A stretch of 14,221 nucleotides of DNA from [Eubacterium] saphenum (GTDB lineage Bacteria; Bacillota; Clostridia; Oscillospirales; Ruminococcaceae). Below, one piece after another: positions 7,553-14,151 of this stretch. The position numbers and the translations under genes were made by a program. The stretch lies in contig SFJQ01000040.1 in assembly GCA_004555855.1 (NCBI GenBank), positions 1-14,221 of the forward strand, given 5' to 3'. Numbering within the stretch: position 1 is the first letter of the stretch; each line of letters opens with the position of its first letter. The notes beneath the pieces were generated by a model that did no database searches, had not been told where the DNA came from, and was given only the letters and a program-made list of their open reading frames with translations.

Positions 7553-7655
7553 GCGGGTGAAGCCACGACCGTCCCGCCATAAGCGGGCGTGGCTTCACCC
7601 GCGCGATTTCGGCGGTTCGACGCCGCCGAAATCGCCAAGGTTTCGCAGAAACCCC
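7553..7655. repeat. Structured intergenic unit B: diverged tandem copy with covarying stems
   Basis: Hairpin 1 has a perfect 15-bp outer stem (7553-7567/7588-7602, GCGGGTG...CACCCGC ends) and inner stem CCCGC (7573-7577)/GCGGG (7583-7587) with loop CATAA. Hairpin 2 is a 31-nt palindrome (7604-7634) with loop TCGAC. Compared with unit A at a 128-nt offset, hairpin 2 has the same length and the same ends. Four stem positions differ on both arms so that pairing is kept (T-A to C-G, T-A to G-C, C-G to G-C, G-C to C-G), and one C-G becomes T-G. It is followed by GCAGAAACCCC, resembling the GCAAACCCTG after unit A. Confidence 0.75.
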
Positions 7656-7684
7656 GATTCAAGCGCATATCACCGCCGGAAATC

Positions 7685-7745
7685 CCCGAAAAATTCCGTC
7701 CAAGCACAGCCGAGCTTGCTTAACAGAATTTTCGGGAATTTTTTT
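7685..7745 (+). terminator. Terminator-like hairpin before gntR
   Basis: CCCGAAAAATTC (7685-7696) pairs with GAATTTTCGGG (7726-7736) with one bulged A. CAAGC (7701-7705) and GCTTG (7714-7718) form an inner stem. The right arm is followed by AA and a T7 run (7739-7745). This is a plausible intrinsic terminator that isolates gntR from upstream transcription, including any RNA made from the hairpin units. A further TTTTTTGC/GCAAAAAA inverted repeat (7740-7762) follows at once. Confidence 0.55.
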
Positions 7746-7765
7746 GCAATTCTCGCAAAAAACTC

Positions 7766-7794
7766 TTGACAAAGCTGATTTTCTATGCTATACT
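7766..7794 (+). promoter_or_regulatory. Sigma-A promoter of the gntR-ABC operon
   Basis: Consensus -35 TTGACA (7766-7771) and -10 TATACT (7789-7794) are separated by exactly 17 bp. The start codon of gntR is 38 bp downstream of the -10. The -10 lies inside the left arm of a long palindrome, the likely operator. Confidence 0.9.
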
Positions 7795-7818
7795 GTATAT
7801 GTTGTATATATACAGTAT
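7790..7818. promoter_or_regulatory. Palindromic operator, probable GntR/YtrA-type autoregulatory site
   Basis: ATACTGTATAT (7790-7800) and ATATACAGTAT (7808-7818) are perfect 11-bp inverted repeats around a 7-bp centre. The site covers the -10 box and the predicted transcription start. A repressor bound here would block the operon promoter. The adjacent gene encodes a YtrA-family GntR repressor, so autorepression relieved by a ligand or membrane stress is the simplest reading (inference). Confidence 0.85.
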
Positions 7819-7832
7819 TACAGGGGTGACAA

Positions 7833-8207
7833 ATGGATATTATTTTGAGCAACAGCTCCGATGAGCCTATCTACGCGCAAATCGTGTCGCAGGTGAAAAC
7901 GCAGATTATGAACGGGATTTTACCCGAAGGCGAAGCGCTGCCTTCGATGAGAAATCTCGCAGCGCAGCTCAGAATCAGCGTTATCACAACAAAACGCGCC
8001 TACGAGGAGCTTGAGCGGGACGGTTTTATCGAGAATTTCGCGGGAAAAGGCTGCTTCGTTAAACGGCAGAACGCCGAGTTCCTCAGAGAAGAGGCTGTCC
8101 GTCAGACCGAGGAGCTTATAGCAAGCGCCTGCGAAAAGGCAAAGCTGTGCGGATTAACCGCAGACGAGCTTAAGGAAATGGTTGACATTATTTACAGGGG
8201 AGATTGA
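7833..8207 (+). CDS. GntR-family transcriptional regulator, YtrA subfamily
   Basis: A short (124-residue) repressor. The winged helix-turn-helix is at about 10-77: EPIYAQIVSQVKTQI, then LPSMRNLAAQLRISVITTKRAYEELERDGFIE and the wing GKGCFV. The tail of about 45 residues is helical, as in the YtrA subfamily, which lacks the large ligand domain of other GntR proteins. The phrase SVITTKRAYEELE is characteristic of YtrA relatives that control adjacent ABC transporters (YtrABCDEF, PmtR-PmtABCD). The ribosome site is AGGGGTGA just before the ATG. It is followed after 1 nt by the ABC ATPase gene. The palindrome over its own promoter is the expected binding site. Confidence 0.94.
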   Translation: MDIILSNSSDEPIYAQIVSQVKTQIMNGILPEGEALPSMRNLAAQLRISVITTKRAYEELERDGFIENFAGKGCFVKRQNAEFLREEAVRQTEELIASACEKAKLCGLTADELKEMVDIIYRGD

Positions 8208-8208
8208 A

Positions 8209-9087
8209 ATGGAAAACATTCAAAATGCTATCGAAATCAGCGGCGTTACCAAAAAGTACGACGGCTTCACGCTGGACAACATCAGCTTTTGCGTTCCCAC
8301 GGGCAGCATAATGGGTTTCATCGGGCAAAACGGCGCCGGCAAATCCACGACAATCAAGGCGCTGCTCAACATCATCAAAACCGACAGCGGCTCAATCACC
8401 ATTCTCGGCAAGGACCACATCAAAAACGAGTACGAGATAAAGTCGCAGATTGCCGCCGTTTTCGACGAGCTGCCCTTCTACGATGGCTACAACGCCGAGC
8501 AAATCAACAAAATGTTCTCGGGACTTTACAAAACGTGGGATAAGGACAAGTATTTCGCGTATATCGAGCGCTTCGGCTTGCCCAGAAAGAAAAAACTCAA
8601 GCAGTTCTCCAAGGGTATGAAAATGAAGCTCCAAATCGCAACCGCCCTCTCTCACGGCGCAAAGCTGCTGATTATGGACGAGGCGACAACCGGTCTTGAC
8701 CCCGTTGTCAGAAACGAAATTCTCGATATCTTCCGCGAGTATCTTCAGGACGAAACCAACAGTATTCTGATGTCCTCCCACATCACAAGCGACCTTGAAA
8801 AAATCGCCGACTGCGTTACCTTTATCGACAAGGGGAAAATACTGCTCACGGGCGTTAAGGACGAAATTCTCGAGCAGCACGGCGTTATCAAGTGCAAAAA
8901 AGACGAGCTTCCCCAAATCGCTCCCGAGGACTTTATCAGCGCGAGAATTAACGAATTTGGCGCGGAGGTTATGGTATCCGACCGCGAGGAATGCAAGAAA
9001 AAATATCCCGCGCTCCTCATCGAAAAAACCACGCTTGAGGAGATTATGCTGTTCTATGTGAACCGTGAGAAAAAGGAGTGGAGCTGA
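8209..9087 (+). CDS. ABC transporter ATP-binding protein of a GntR-linked ABC-2 system (YtrB/PmtA-like)
   Basis: This cytoplasmic ATPase powers the two permeases encoded next. Of 292 residues, the first 220 form the nucleotide-binding domain: Walker A GQNGAGKST (39-47), signature FSKGM (133-137) in place of LSGGQ, Walker B LLIMDE (153-158), D-loop GLD and switch His191 (SSHITSD). The usual Q-loop Gln appears to be replaced in FDELPFY (85-91). FSKGM and FDE variants are recalled from YtrB/PmtA-type ATPases and do not imply inactivity. The C-terminal 70 residues form a small extra domain, common in this group. ATG 8209 is chosen for its spacing from AGGGGAGA (8196-8203); an in-frame TTG at 8182 lies inside gntR without a ribosome site. 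Its stop overlaps the next ATG by 1 nt. Confidence 0.93.
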   Translation: MENIQNAIEISGVTKKYDGFTLDNISFCVPTGSIMGFIGQNGAGKSTTIKALLNIIKTDSGSITILGKDHIKNEYEIKSQIAAVFDELPFYDGYNAEQINKMFSGLYKTWDKDKYFAYIERFGLPRKKKLKQFSKGMKMKLQIATALSHGAKLLIMDEATTGLDPVVRNEILDIFREYLQDETNSILMSSHITSDLEKIADCVTFIDKGKILLTGVKDEILEQHGVIKCKKDELPQIAPEDFISARINEFGAEVMVSDREECKKKYPALLIEKTTLEEIMLFYVNREKKEWS

Positions 9088-9806
9088 TGAAAGGTCTTGT
9101 TTATCAGGAATTTCTGCGGTCAAGAAAAGCTCTGATTTCCGGCGTAATCTTCGCAGCCGCCGTAGCCGCGCTGTTTATCCTGACAGCTCTGAGCTTTCGT
9201 TTCGGAAACCTCGCGCTGCTCCCGAAAGTCGCTTACGAGGGCTTTTTCAACATCATCAGCACCGTTGCGCTTCCGCTTCTTGCGCTTGTTTCGGGAATTA
9301 CCATTCAGTCGGCTTGCTCCGCGGACAGCGAGTCAAGCCTTTTGAGCAGAATGTTCCGCAAATCCACGCCCATCACCCCATTCAGATACGCAACCGCGAA
9401 ATTTATCCTGATGAGCTTATATTTCGTGCTGGGGCTGGGGCTTGCTTTCGGGCTTTCGCAAGCTCTCTGCGCGGCTTTGGAAATCCCGTTTGCCACGGAA
9501 AATATCGCGATAATGTTCGCGTGTATTGAACTTGACCTGCTGTTCGGTATGCTTATGACGATAACCCAAGCCTTTCTGCACGCGTCACACGACAAGGCGG
9601 GGCTTCATCTTCTGATAATTTTTATCATTCCGATTGCGGTTGTCGGGCTGATTATGACGTTAAACAACATAGAAATCGGTATCTCGCCCGAAGCTATCGC
9701 CGACTTTTTCACAACGATTTTCCCGTTCTCGCCGCTTATCATCGCGGTAATTCTCGCGGCGGGACTTCTCCTCACAACCGCCGCCTACAAAAGGAGGGAG
9801 AAATAA
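9087..9806 (+). CDS. ABC-2 type permease subunit 1
   Basis: An integral membrane protein of 239 residues with about six predicted helices (roughly 15-38, 52-74, 104-130, 138-160, 168-188, 206-231). The cytoplasmic loop between helices 2 and 3 contains ESSLLSRMFRKSTPITPFRYATAKF, resembling the coupling region of ABC-2 permeases after the pattern 'plt r...v.aKy'. The ATG at 9087 overlaps the ATPase stop by 1 nt and is 8 nt from AAAAGGAG (9071-9078); an in-frame GTG at 9078 is too close to that site. It likely pairs with the next permease. The substrate is unknown. Related systems export antimicrobial or phenol-soluble peptides or respond to cell-wall antibiotics, which is only a guide here. Confidence 0.88.
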   Translation: MKGLVYQEFLRSRKALISGVIFAAAVAALFILTALSFRFGNLALLPKVAYEGFFNIISTVALPLLALVSGITIQSACSADSESSLLSRMFRKSTPITPFRYATAKFILMSLYFVLGLGLAFGLSQALCAALEIPFATENIAIMFACIELDLLFGMLMTITQAFLHASHDKAGLHLLIIFIIPIAVVGLIMTLNNIEIGISPEAIADFFTTIFPFSPLIIAVILAAGLLLTTAAYKRREK

Positions 9807-10501
9807 TGCGCGGACTTCTTTACAACCAGCTTTTAACTTTTCGGCTGCCTCTCGGAGCAATTTTCGGCTCGCAGATTTTCGCGATGCTTGTCGCGCTTCT
9901 TGGCGGCAACGATTATTCCGTGCAGTTTGGAATGAACGTCTGCCTGATTGTGCCGTACATAATTTTCCTGCTCACAAACTCCGAGCTTTTCCACTATGAC
10001 GAACGCGAAAAATGGTGCTGCTTCGCCGTTTCAACGCCGCTTTCCTTCAAGGGACAGGTCGCCGCAAAGTACCTCTTTTCGCTCGGAATAAACGTCTTGA
10101 CTCTGCTCACCGCTTTGATTTGCTGCGGAATTATGTCGGCATTTACAGGAGAAAATCTGATTTCAATGATGAGAACTGGGCTTGTGGCTTTCGGGCTTAC
10201 GATTACTTTGAACGCGTTTGAGTTCCCGTTTTACTTTCGTTTCGGCTCGGAGCACGGCTCGCAAATCAAAGCCGCTTCAATCGGCGTTGTGCTGCTTGCG
10301 GTGTGCATTTACGGGCTTTTCGGGGATATCTCGTTCCTGTTCAGCGACACCATCGTGCAGGATTTCATCAACATCATGAACGGCACGTTTTTCCGCACAT
10401 TCTCGGCGGTTATCCCCGCGATATCGGTTGGTCTGCTATTCCTTTCGTTTTGGATTTCAACTCCGCTTTACCGAAAAGGTATGGAGTGCTACGAAAAGTA
10501 A
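9806..10501 (+). CDS. ABC-2 type permease subunit 2
   Basis: An integral membrane protein of 231 residues with about six helices (near 12-34, 40-58, 86-112, 118-138, 150-174, 200-221). The loop after helix 2 reads ELFHYDEREKWCCFAVSTPLSFKGQVAAKYL. This matches a pattern common in Firmicute ABC-2 permeases found beside GntR regulators (a DEK/DER-x-W...PLS...V..KY segment). Its ATG overlaps the upstream stop by 1 nt, with AAGGAGGGAG directly before it, so translation is coupled. It is the last gene of the GntR operon, and a hairpin terminator follows within 50 nt. Confidence 0.88.
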   Translation: MRGLLYNQLLTFRLPLGAIFGSQIFAMLVALLGGNDYSVQFGMNVCLIVPYIIFLLTNSELFHYDEREKWCCFAVSTPLSFKGQVAAKYLFSLGINVLTLLTALICCGIMSAFTGENLISMMRTGLVAFGLTITLNAFEFPFYFRFGSEHGSQIKAASIGVVLLAVCIYGLFGDISFLFSDTIVQDFINIMNGTFFRTFSAVIPAISVGLLFLSFWISTPLYRKGMECYEK

Positions 10502-10530
10502 ACACAACAAAACCGTGACTTTTCAGCCAG

Positions 10531-10582
10531 CAGCGTGACGCTGCACCCAAATTCGCCCCTAGTTTGTACTAGAGGCGAATTT
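10531..10582. terminator. Hairpin terminator between the converging ABC-2 and DHH operons
   Basis: A 15-bp stem with one mismatch (10549-10563/10568-10582), with AAATTCGCC and GGCGAATTT at its base and a 4-nt loop, is followed by TTTTG-type sequence. A small hairpin CAGCG-TGA-CGCTG (10531-10543) precedes it. It lies between two gene ends and so can serve both strands. The T-run is short, making termination weaker than at 2289-2328. Confidence 0.78.
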
Positions 10583-10631
10583 TGTGTCCGCAAGCGACTG
10601 ATATTCTGTCACAATCTCATGCGGTTTTTTG

Positions 10632-12122
10632 TTATTCAACAGGCTCGTAAAGATTATCGAAAACCTGCTTTTTAACAACGTAAACATCGTTATCGTCGCC
10701 GTCGGTATAGCAGAGAAAATCGCCCTCGCGTCCCGCCATATAGCCCTCGTAATTCCACGCGCTGAACACCTTCGTGAACTTGTCGAGCGGTCTTGCAAGG
10801 ATAACCGCGCCCTGTCCCGAACGGCACTTTTTCGCATACGGCAAAATCTCGCAGGGCTTTCCCGCAGCAGCGTCGATAACGGACGGCGCGTACTCAAATT
10901 CGCCCGAAAACGCTTCGTCAAGCGGCGTGTACTTCGCGTTAAACTTGCCCGCTTCCACGGGATAAACCTCGCCAATCGAGCCAATCATTATATAAATATC
11001 CTCGCGGCTCGTCACCATAACATCGCCCTCGAGCGTTCTTATGCGAATTTCCTTGCCCTCGGGCGCGATGTCCGTTGACTTGACATAGCCGAAAATTCCC
11101 GCTTTTTTGCGAAAACGAGAGAACCTTTCGCGCTCCTTTATGCCGTCCGTGAAACGCACCACGTCATAGCACGTCAGATACTTCTCGACGCGCTCGGCGA
11201 GATACCGCTCAATCGGCTTTTCGGTGACTTTTTTCAGAGCGTCTGCGCCGATAAAGCCGCCCGCTTTGTTGAAATGACCGCCGCCGTTGCCGGTTTTTTC
11301 CGTGATAAAAGCCGCAAGCTCGTTTGCCGCCGCCTCTATCGAGCAACTCCTCACCGACAGCTTGTATCCGCCCGCGCACTCGTTGAAAATCACGCAGATG
11401 TCGATGCTGTCAACCTGTATCACAAAATCCCCGATAACTCCTAGAATGTTCGGGTCGCAGGGGTCCGATTTCACAATCGCCGCGCGGAATTTATCGAGAT
11501 AATTGTTGTGCGAAATCGCAATTCCCGCGGTTTCCAGCTCTGCGATACTGAAATTCGCGTACTTGAGCCGCGCCACAAGCGCTTTGTCGTATTTCAGATA
11601 ATCAATCATATCGCGGTCAAGCGGGTGACTTATCTCGGAAAGCTGGCTGCTGTCCATATACAAGCCGTAGTAAAGCCCCGTGGCAATTTTCGCGTCCGCG
11701 TTTACGTCAAATCCGACCTCTCCGAGCATCGCGTAGACAATCGTTGAGCAGCTCACCAGATTGCTGCGGATTTCGCTCATTTCGTCCGAGATTTTTCCCG
11801 TAGCGTGGTGGTCGATAACGGCAACGTTTTCCGCTTCAAAACGCTCGACATTGCCCTCGCCGTACTGACAGTCAACCGTGAGCAAAAGCTCAGGCTTTTC
11901 GAGCTCGCGGGTGTATTGGAGCGGGATTTCAAGCTCGGAAAGCATAAGCTTCATATTGCTTTTCGAGATAACATTCCGCCCGCCGTAAATCATTCTGACG
12001 TCTTTTCCGAGCGACTTGAAGTACCGGAAAAGCGCGTATCCCGAGCCTGCCGCGTCCGCGTCGGGATTGTCGTGGAGCTGTATCACGATTTGGTTAAATC
12101 GGTGTAAATCGGTTAGTTTCAT
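10632..12122 (-). CDS. DHH/DHHA1-family phosphoesterase with duplicated C-terminal domain
   Basis: A predicted cytoplasmic metal-dependent phosphoesterase. N-terminal DHH domain: H17-DNPD21-AD23 (motif I), D84 in TVDCQ (motif II), D104-H105-H106 (motif III), D157 in YMDSS (motif IV). DHHA1 carries GNGGGHFNKAGG (278-289). All expected Mn-binding residues are present. Family members hydrolyse nanoRNA, pAp or cyclic dinucleotides (NrnA, GdpP, Pde2). Beyond residue 335 there are about 160 extra residues not found in NrnA-type proteins. They contain two copies of a small domain (about 342-400 and 437-495) that end alike (GEVYPVEAGKFNAKYTPL; NDVYVVKKQVFDNLYEPV), resembling PGDYG-like or SH3-like modules. 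Its ATG is 1 nt after the TIR gene stop, with GGAG inside the end of that gene, so the two are translationally coupled. Substrate unknown. Confidence 0.9.
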   Translation of the reverse strand: MKLTDLHRFNQIVIQLHDNPDADAAGSGYALFRYFKSLGKDVRMIYGGRNVISKSNMKLMLSELEIPLQYTRELEKPELLLTVDCQYGEGNVERFEAENVAVIDHHATGKISDEMSEIRSNLVSCSTIVYAMLGEVGFDVNADAKIATGLYYGLYMDSSQLSEISHPLDRDMIDYLKYDKALVARLKYANFSIAELETAGIAISHNNYLDKFRAAIVKSDPCDPNILGVIGDFVIQVDSIDICVIFNECAGGYKLSVRSCSIEAAANELAAFITEKTGNGGGHFNKAGGFIGADALKKVTEKPIERYLAERVEKYLTCYDVVRFTDGIKERERFSRFRKKAGIFGYVKSTDIAPEGKEIRIRTLEGDVMVTSREDIYIMIGSIGEVYPVEAGKFNAKYTPLDEAFSGEFEYAPSVIDAAAGKPCEILPYAKKCRSGQGAVILARPLDKFTKVFSAWNYEGYMAGREGDFLCYTDGDDNDVYVVKKQVFDNLYEPVE

Positions 12123-12123
12123 C

Positions 12124-13632
12124 TCAATTCTCCAAAATATCCGAAGTCAAATCAATCGTCATCGCGGGGCGAATGCCGAATCCCTCAAGTCCCGCGTAAT
12201 AGCTAACCGTCTGCCTATCCGTATAGTAGCTGATGCTCGCGCAAAGGCACTCGCAGGCGGTTTCGCTGTTTGCGTCGCGCAGCCACCAGAAAAAGTCCTC
12301 GACATTATAGCTTTCGCAGTCCGTCTTGTACCAGTTTGATTTATCCTGTTCAACAGCCGCGGCAGTCGGCTTTGCGAACACGCTCACGTCCGCTTCACAG
12401 AGCCATTTCAGCTCGTCAGCCGACAGCAGGAAAACCTTATCCGAGGTTGTCGCGCCCGCCGTATTAACCTGCGTTTCAACAATCGCGGCGCGCTCCTTTT
12501 CGGAAAAACCGTTCAGGAAGCCCGGCTCGGTGTGATAGCCGTTTTTATGCTCGGACATCGCATTTGTTGTCGGCGCCTGTCCCGTGTAAACAACGTTTTC
12601 GCGCGCGGAGTTGAGCCAAGTACGGATATTCGACAGCTCCCAGCGGTTATCGCCGCGAACCTTTCGCTGTAAATCGGCGGTCAGTTCCGAGGTTTTCGTG
12701 CGCCAGTAATCCTCGCCGTCCAGCTTGTTGAACGTGCCGCATTCCGCCGCGTCAAAAGCCTTCATCGTGAGGATTTTGTCCGAAATCACAACCGCCTGCG
12801 TTTTATCCTCGGATATCTTTATCACGCGCCACTCAATCGCTTCGCCGTTGTAGCTGCCGAGCGTTATCCTGTCGCCGGGTTTAACCGAAAGCGGCTGCTT
12901 TTCGGGCTTGCTCTCGGGTTCAACGGGCGCGATTACTTCAGCGGACTGCGTTGATGTTGAACTTGAAACGGTGCTTTCAACGGACGATGTTGACGAGGAA
13001 GAAACTGTTGGTGATGACGAGGAAGCAGCCGAACTTGACGAAGAAGATGAAATCGTTTCGCTTTCCGAAGAAGAGTCGCCGGAAACCTCGCTTTTCGGCA
13101 TATTTGTGATAAGCCATATCCCGAGAAAAACCGCCGCCGCAATAACCACGGCTATTCCCGCAATCAGGAATACTTTTTTGCGCGAATTTTTGGAATTTGC
13201 GGGCTTTGTTTCCCCGACAACAATTTTGTGCGGTTCGCCGCCGGTATTCTCCGCGTACTCGGCAACCCGCCTTACGATTTCATCAAAATCCCTTCCGGGC
13301 TTGTCGTTAACCCACTGGTGCGTCATCAGGAAATACTCGAGCGACTTTGAAAGCCGGACCTCCTCGAGCTTGTAGACAATTATCGTCTTTTTCTTGCTCA
13401 CGGCGCGCTCAATCTCGCGCAAAACGTGCGGGGAGCTGTTTGACGCCTCCGACAGCAGCAAAACCATAACGTCCGAGCCGTCTATTCCGTTTATGATTTC
13501 CTCCGCGTATTCAAATCCCGAGCGAATGTCCCTCGGCGCAAGAAAACACGGAAAGCCATTGTTTTCCAGCTTTCCGCAAAGTTCCCTTGCAAGCTCCGCG
13601 TTTTCAGATGAATGTGAAATAAAAACTCTCAT
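12124..13632 (-). CDS. Membrane-anchored TIR-domain protein with extracellular DUF6273-like domain
   Basis: 502 residues in four parts. TIR domain 1-128: VFISHSS at strand A, CFLAPRDIRSG (29-39) at the BB-loop position, VMVLLLSEASNSSPHVLREIERA with E73 as the candidate NADase Glu, and the closing W107 (THQWVND). One membrane helix, about 153-177, preceded by basic KNSRKK, so N-inside. A Ser/Thr-rich stalk, about 182-230. A DUF6273-like domain, 250-497, with GDRITLGSYNGEAIEWRV, IRTWLN, FLLS-DELKW, WWLRD and GFGIRPAM. Bacterial TIR domains cleave NAD+ or make cyclic ADP-ribose isomers. DUF6273 has no known activity that I can name. The layout predicts a receptor-like protein with an outside sensor and an inside TIR enzyme (inference). 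GGGAG is spaced 6 nt from the ATG. It sits between a receiver-like gene and the DHH gene. Confidence 0.9.
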   Translation of the reverse strand: MRVFISHSSENAELARELCGKLENNGFPCFLAPRDIRSGFEYAEEIINGIDGSDVMVLLLSEASNSSPHVLREIERAVSKKKTIIVYKLEEVRLSKSLEYFLMTHQWVNDKPGRDFDEIVRRVAEYAENTGGEPHKIVVGETKPANSKNSRKKVFLIAGIAVVIAAAVFLGIWLITNMPKSEVSGDSSSESETISSSSSSSAASSSSPTVSSSSTSSVESTVSSSTSTQSAEVIAPVEPESKPEKQPLSVKPGDRITLGSYNGEAIEWRVIKISEDKTQAVVISDKILTMKAFDAAECGTFNKLDGEDYWRTKTSELTADLQRKVRGDNRWELSNIRTWLNSARENVVYTGQAPTTNAMSEHKNGYHTEPGFLNGFSEKERAAIVETQVNTAGATTSDKVFLLSADELKWLCEADVSVFAKPTAAAVEQDKSNWYKTDCESYNVEDFFWWLRDANSETACECLCASISYYTDRQTVSYYAGLEGFGIRPAMTIDLTSDILEN

Positions 13633-13646
13633 ATTTTACTCCCAAT

Positions 13647-14053
13647 TTATATATTAATAAGGTTGGCGATTGCCGCCATCAGCATTTCCATATCAATCGG
13701 CTTTGTTGCGAGAATTTTCTCGACAAGCAAACCGTTTAGTGTCGCCGTAACCTCATACTTATCCTCAAGCGCATTTTTCAGCAGCTCCTCAAAGGCTTCT
13801 TCCTTCGCCACAACAACAATCGGCGCGGAATTATACTCGGGGCAGGTTCTCAGGCGCAAAATCTGTTCAGCCGTGCCGTCGTAAACCGAGTCAAGAAAAC
13901 ACAAAAACGCGTCGGGACTGAACAGCTCAAAATGCGCCGCCATATCCTTAATAACATCGGTTGTGCTCAGGCAGTCAAAATACTGTCCCGAATAGCTGAA
14001 AAAACCTTCAGCAAAGACAGGTTGTTTCAGTTAACCAAGAGCTTGAATTTTAT
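13647..14053 (-). pseudogene. Receiver-like (CheY-fold) single-domain protein with damaged 5' end
   Basis: The intact part reads like the second half of a receiver domain: FSPDAFLCFLD as beta 3, a G-T-x2-Q-I-L-R-L-R helix, APIVVVAK as beta 4, and TKPID-x2-ML as the conserved Lys-Pro segment. The frame continues 29 codons upstream of the ATG at 13943 with receiver-like content but no ATG, GTG or TTG, until a stop at 14031-14033. Further upstream, a strong site GGGAGGG (14061-14067) is spaced 7 nt from ATA (14053), followed by KFKLLVN in another frame, a good beta 1, ended by TGA. Joining the frames by a -1 shift near 14030 gives about 135 residues, a normal receiver length. Likely a one-base deletion plus an ATG-to-ATA change, a sequencing error, or unusual expression. 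The phospho-acceptor Asp position is uncertain. The gene ends 14 nt before the TIR gene. Confidence 0.62.
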
Positions 14054-14118
14054 TGCGCTGCCCTCCCGTTTCCTAAATTACCGTTTCGACTTTTATCGAT
14101 TTTTCCTATAATAGATAC

Positions 14119-14147
14119 ATTTTAGCACAAATTGGTGAATATGTCAA
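14119..14147 (-). promoter_or_regulatory. Sigma-A promoter of the receiver-TIR-DHH operon
   Basis: On the minus strand, consensus -35 TTGACA (14142-14147) and -10 TAAAAT (14119-14124) are separated by exactly 17 bp. The predicted start near 14112 gives a leader of about 60 nt before the GGGAGGG-ATA site. No other clear promoter precedes the TIR or DHH genes, so this probably drives all three. Confidence 0.85.
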
Positions 14148-14151
14148 CAAA

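Noticed and set aside
7420..7655. CRISPR array
   Set aside because: Only two diverged units of over 100 nt with internal hairpins; no short identical repeats with unique spacers and no cas genes.
7374..7769. Open frames on both strands across the hairpin cluster
   Set aside because: They are by-products of GC-rich palindromes, overlap one another on both strands, lack ribosome sites and show no recognisable domain.
12908..13375. Plus-strand 155-codon acidic frame
   Set aside because: It is the complement of the Ser-rich stalk and membrane helix of the TIR protein, with no ribosome site or domain of its own.
14025..14040. Programmed -1 frameshift in the receiver-like gene
   Set aside because: The junction lacks a slippery X-XXY-YYZ heptamer and the start codon is also non-standard, so mutation or sequence error is more likely.
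12124..14053. Canonical Thoeris or other named TIR defence system
   Set aside because: No ThsA-like SIR2/SLOG effector, Argonaute or other known partner is present, and the TIR protein is membrane-anchored with an extracellular-type domain.
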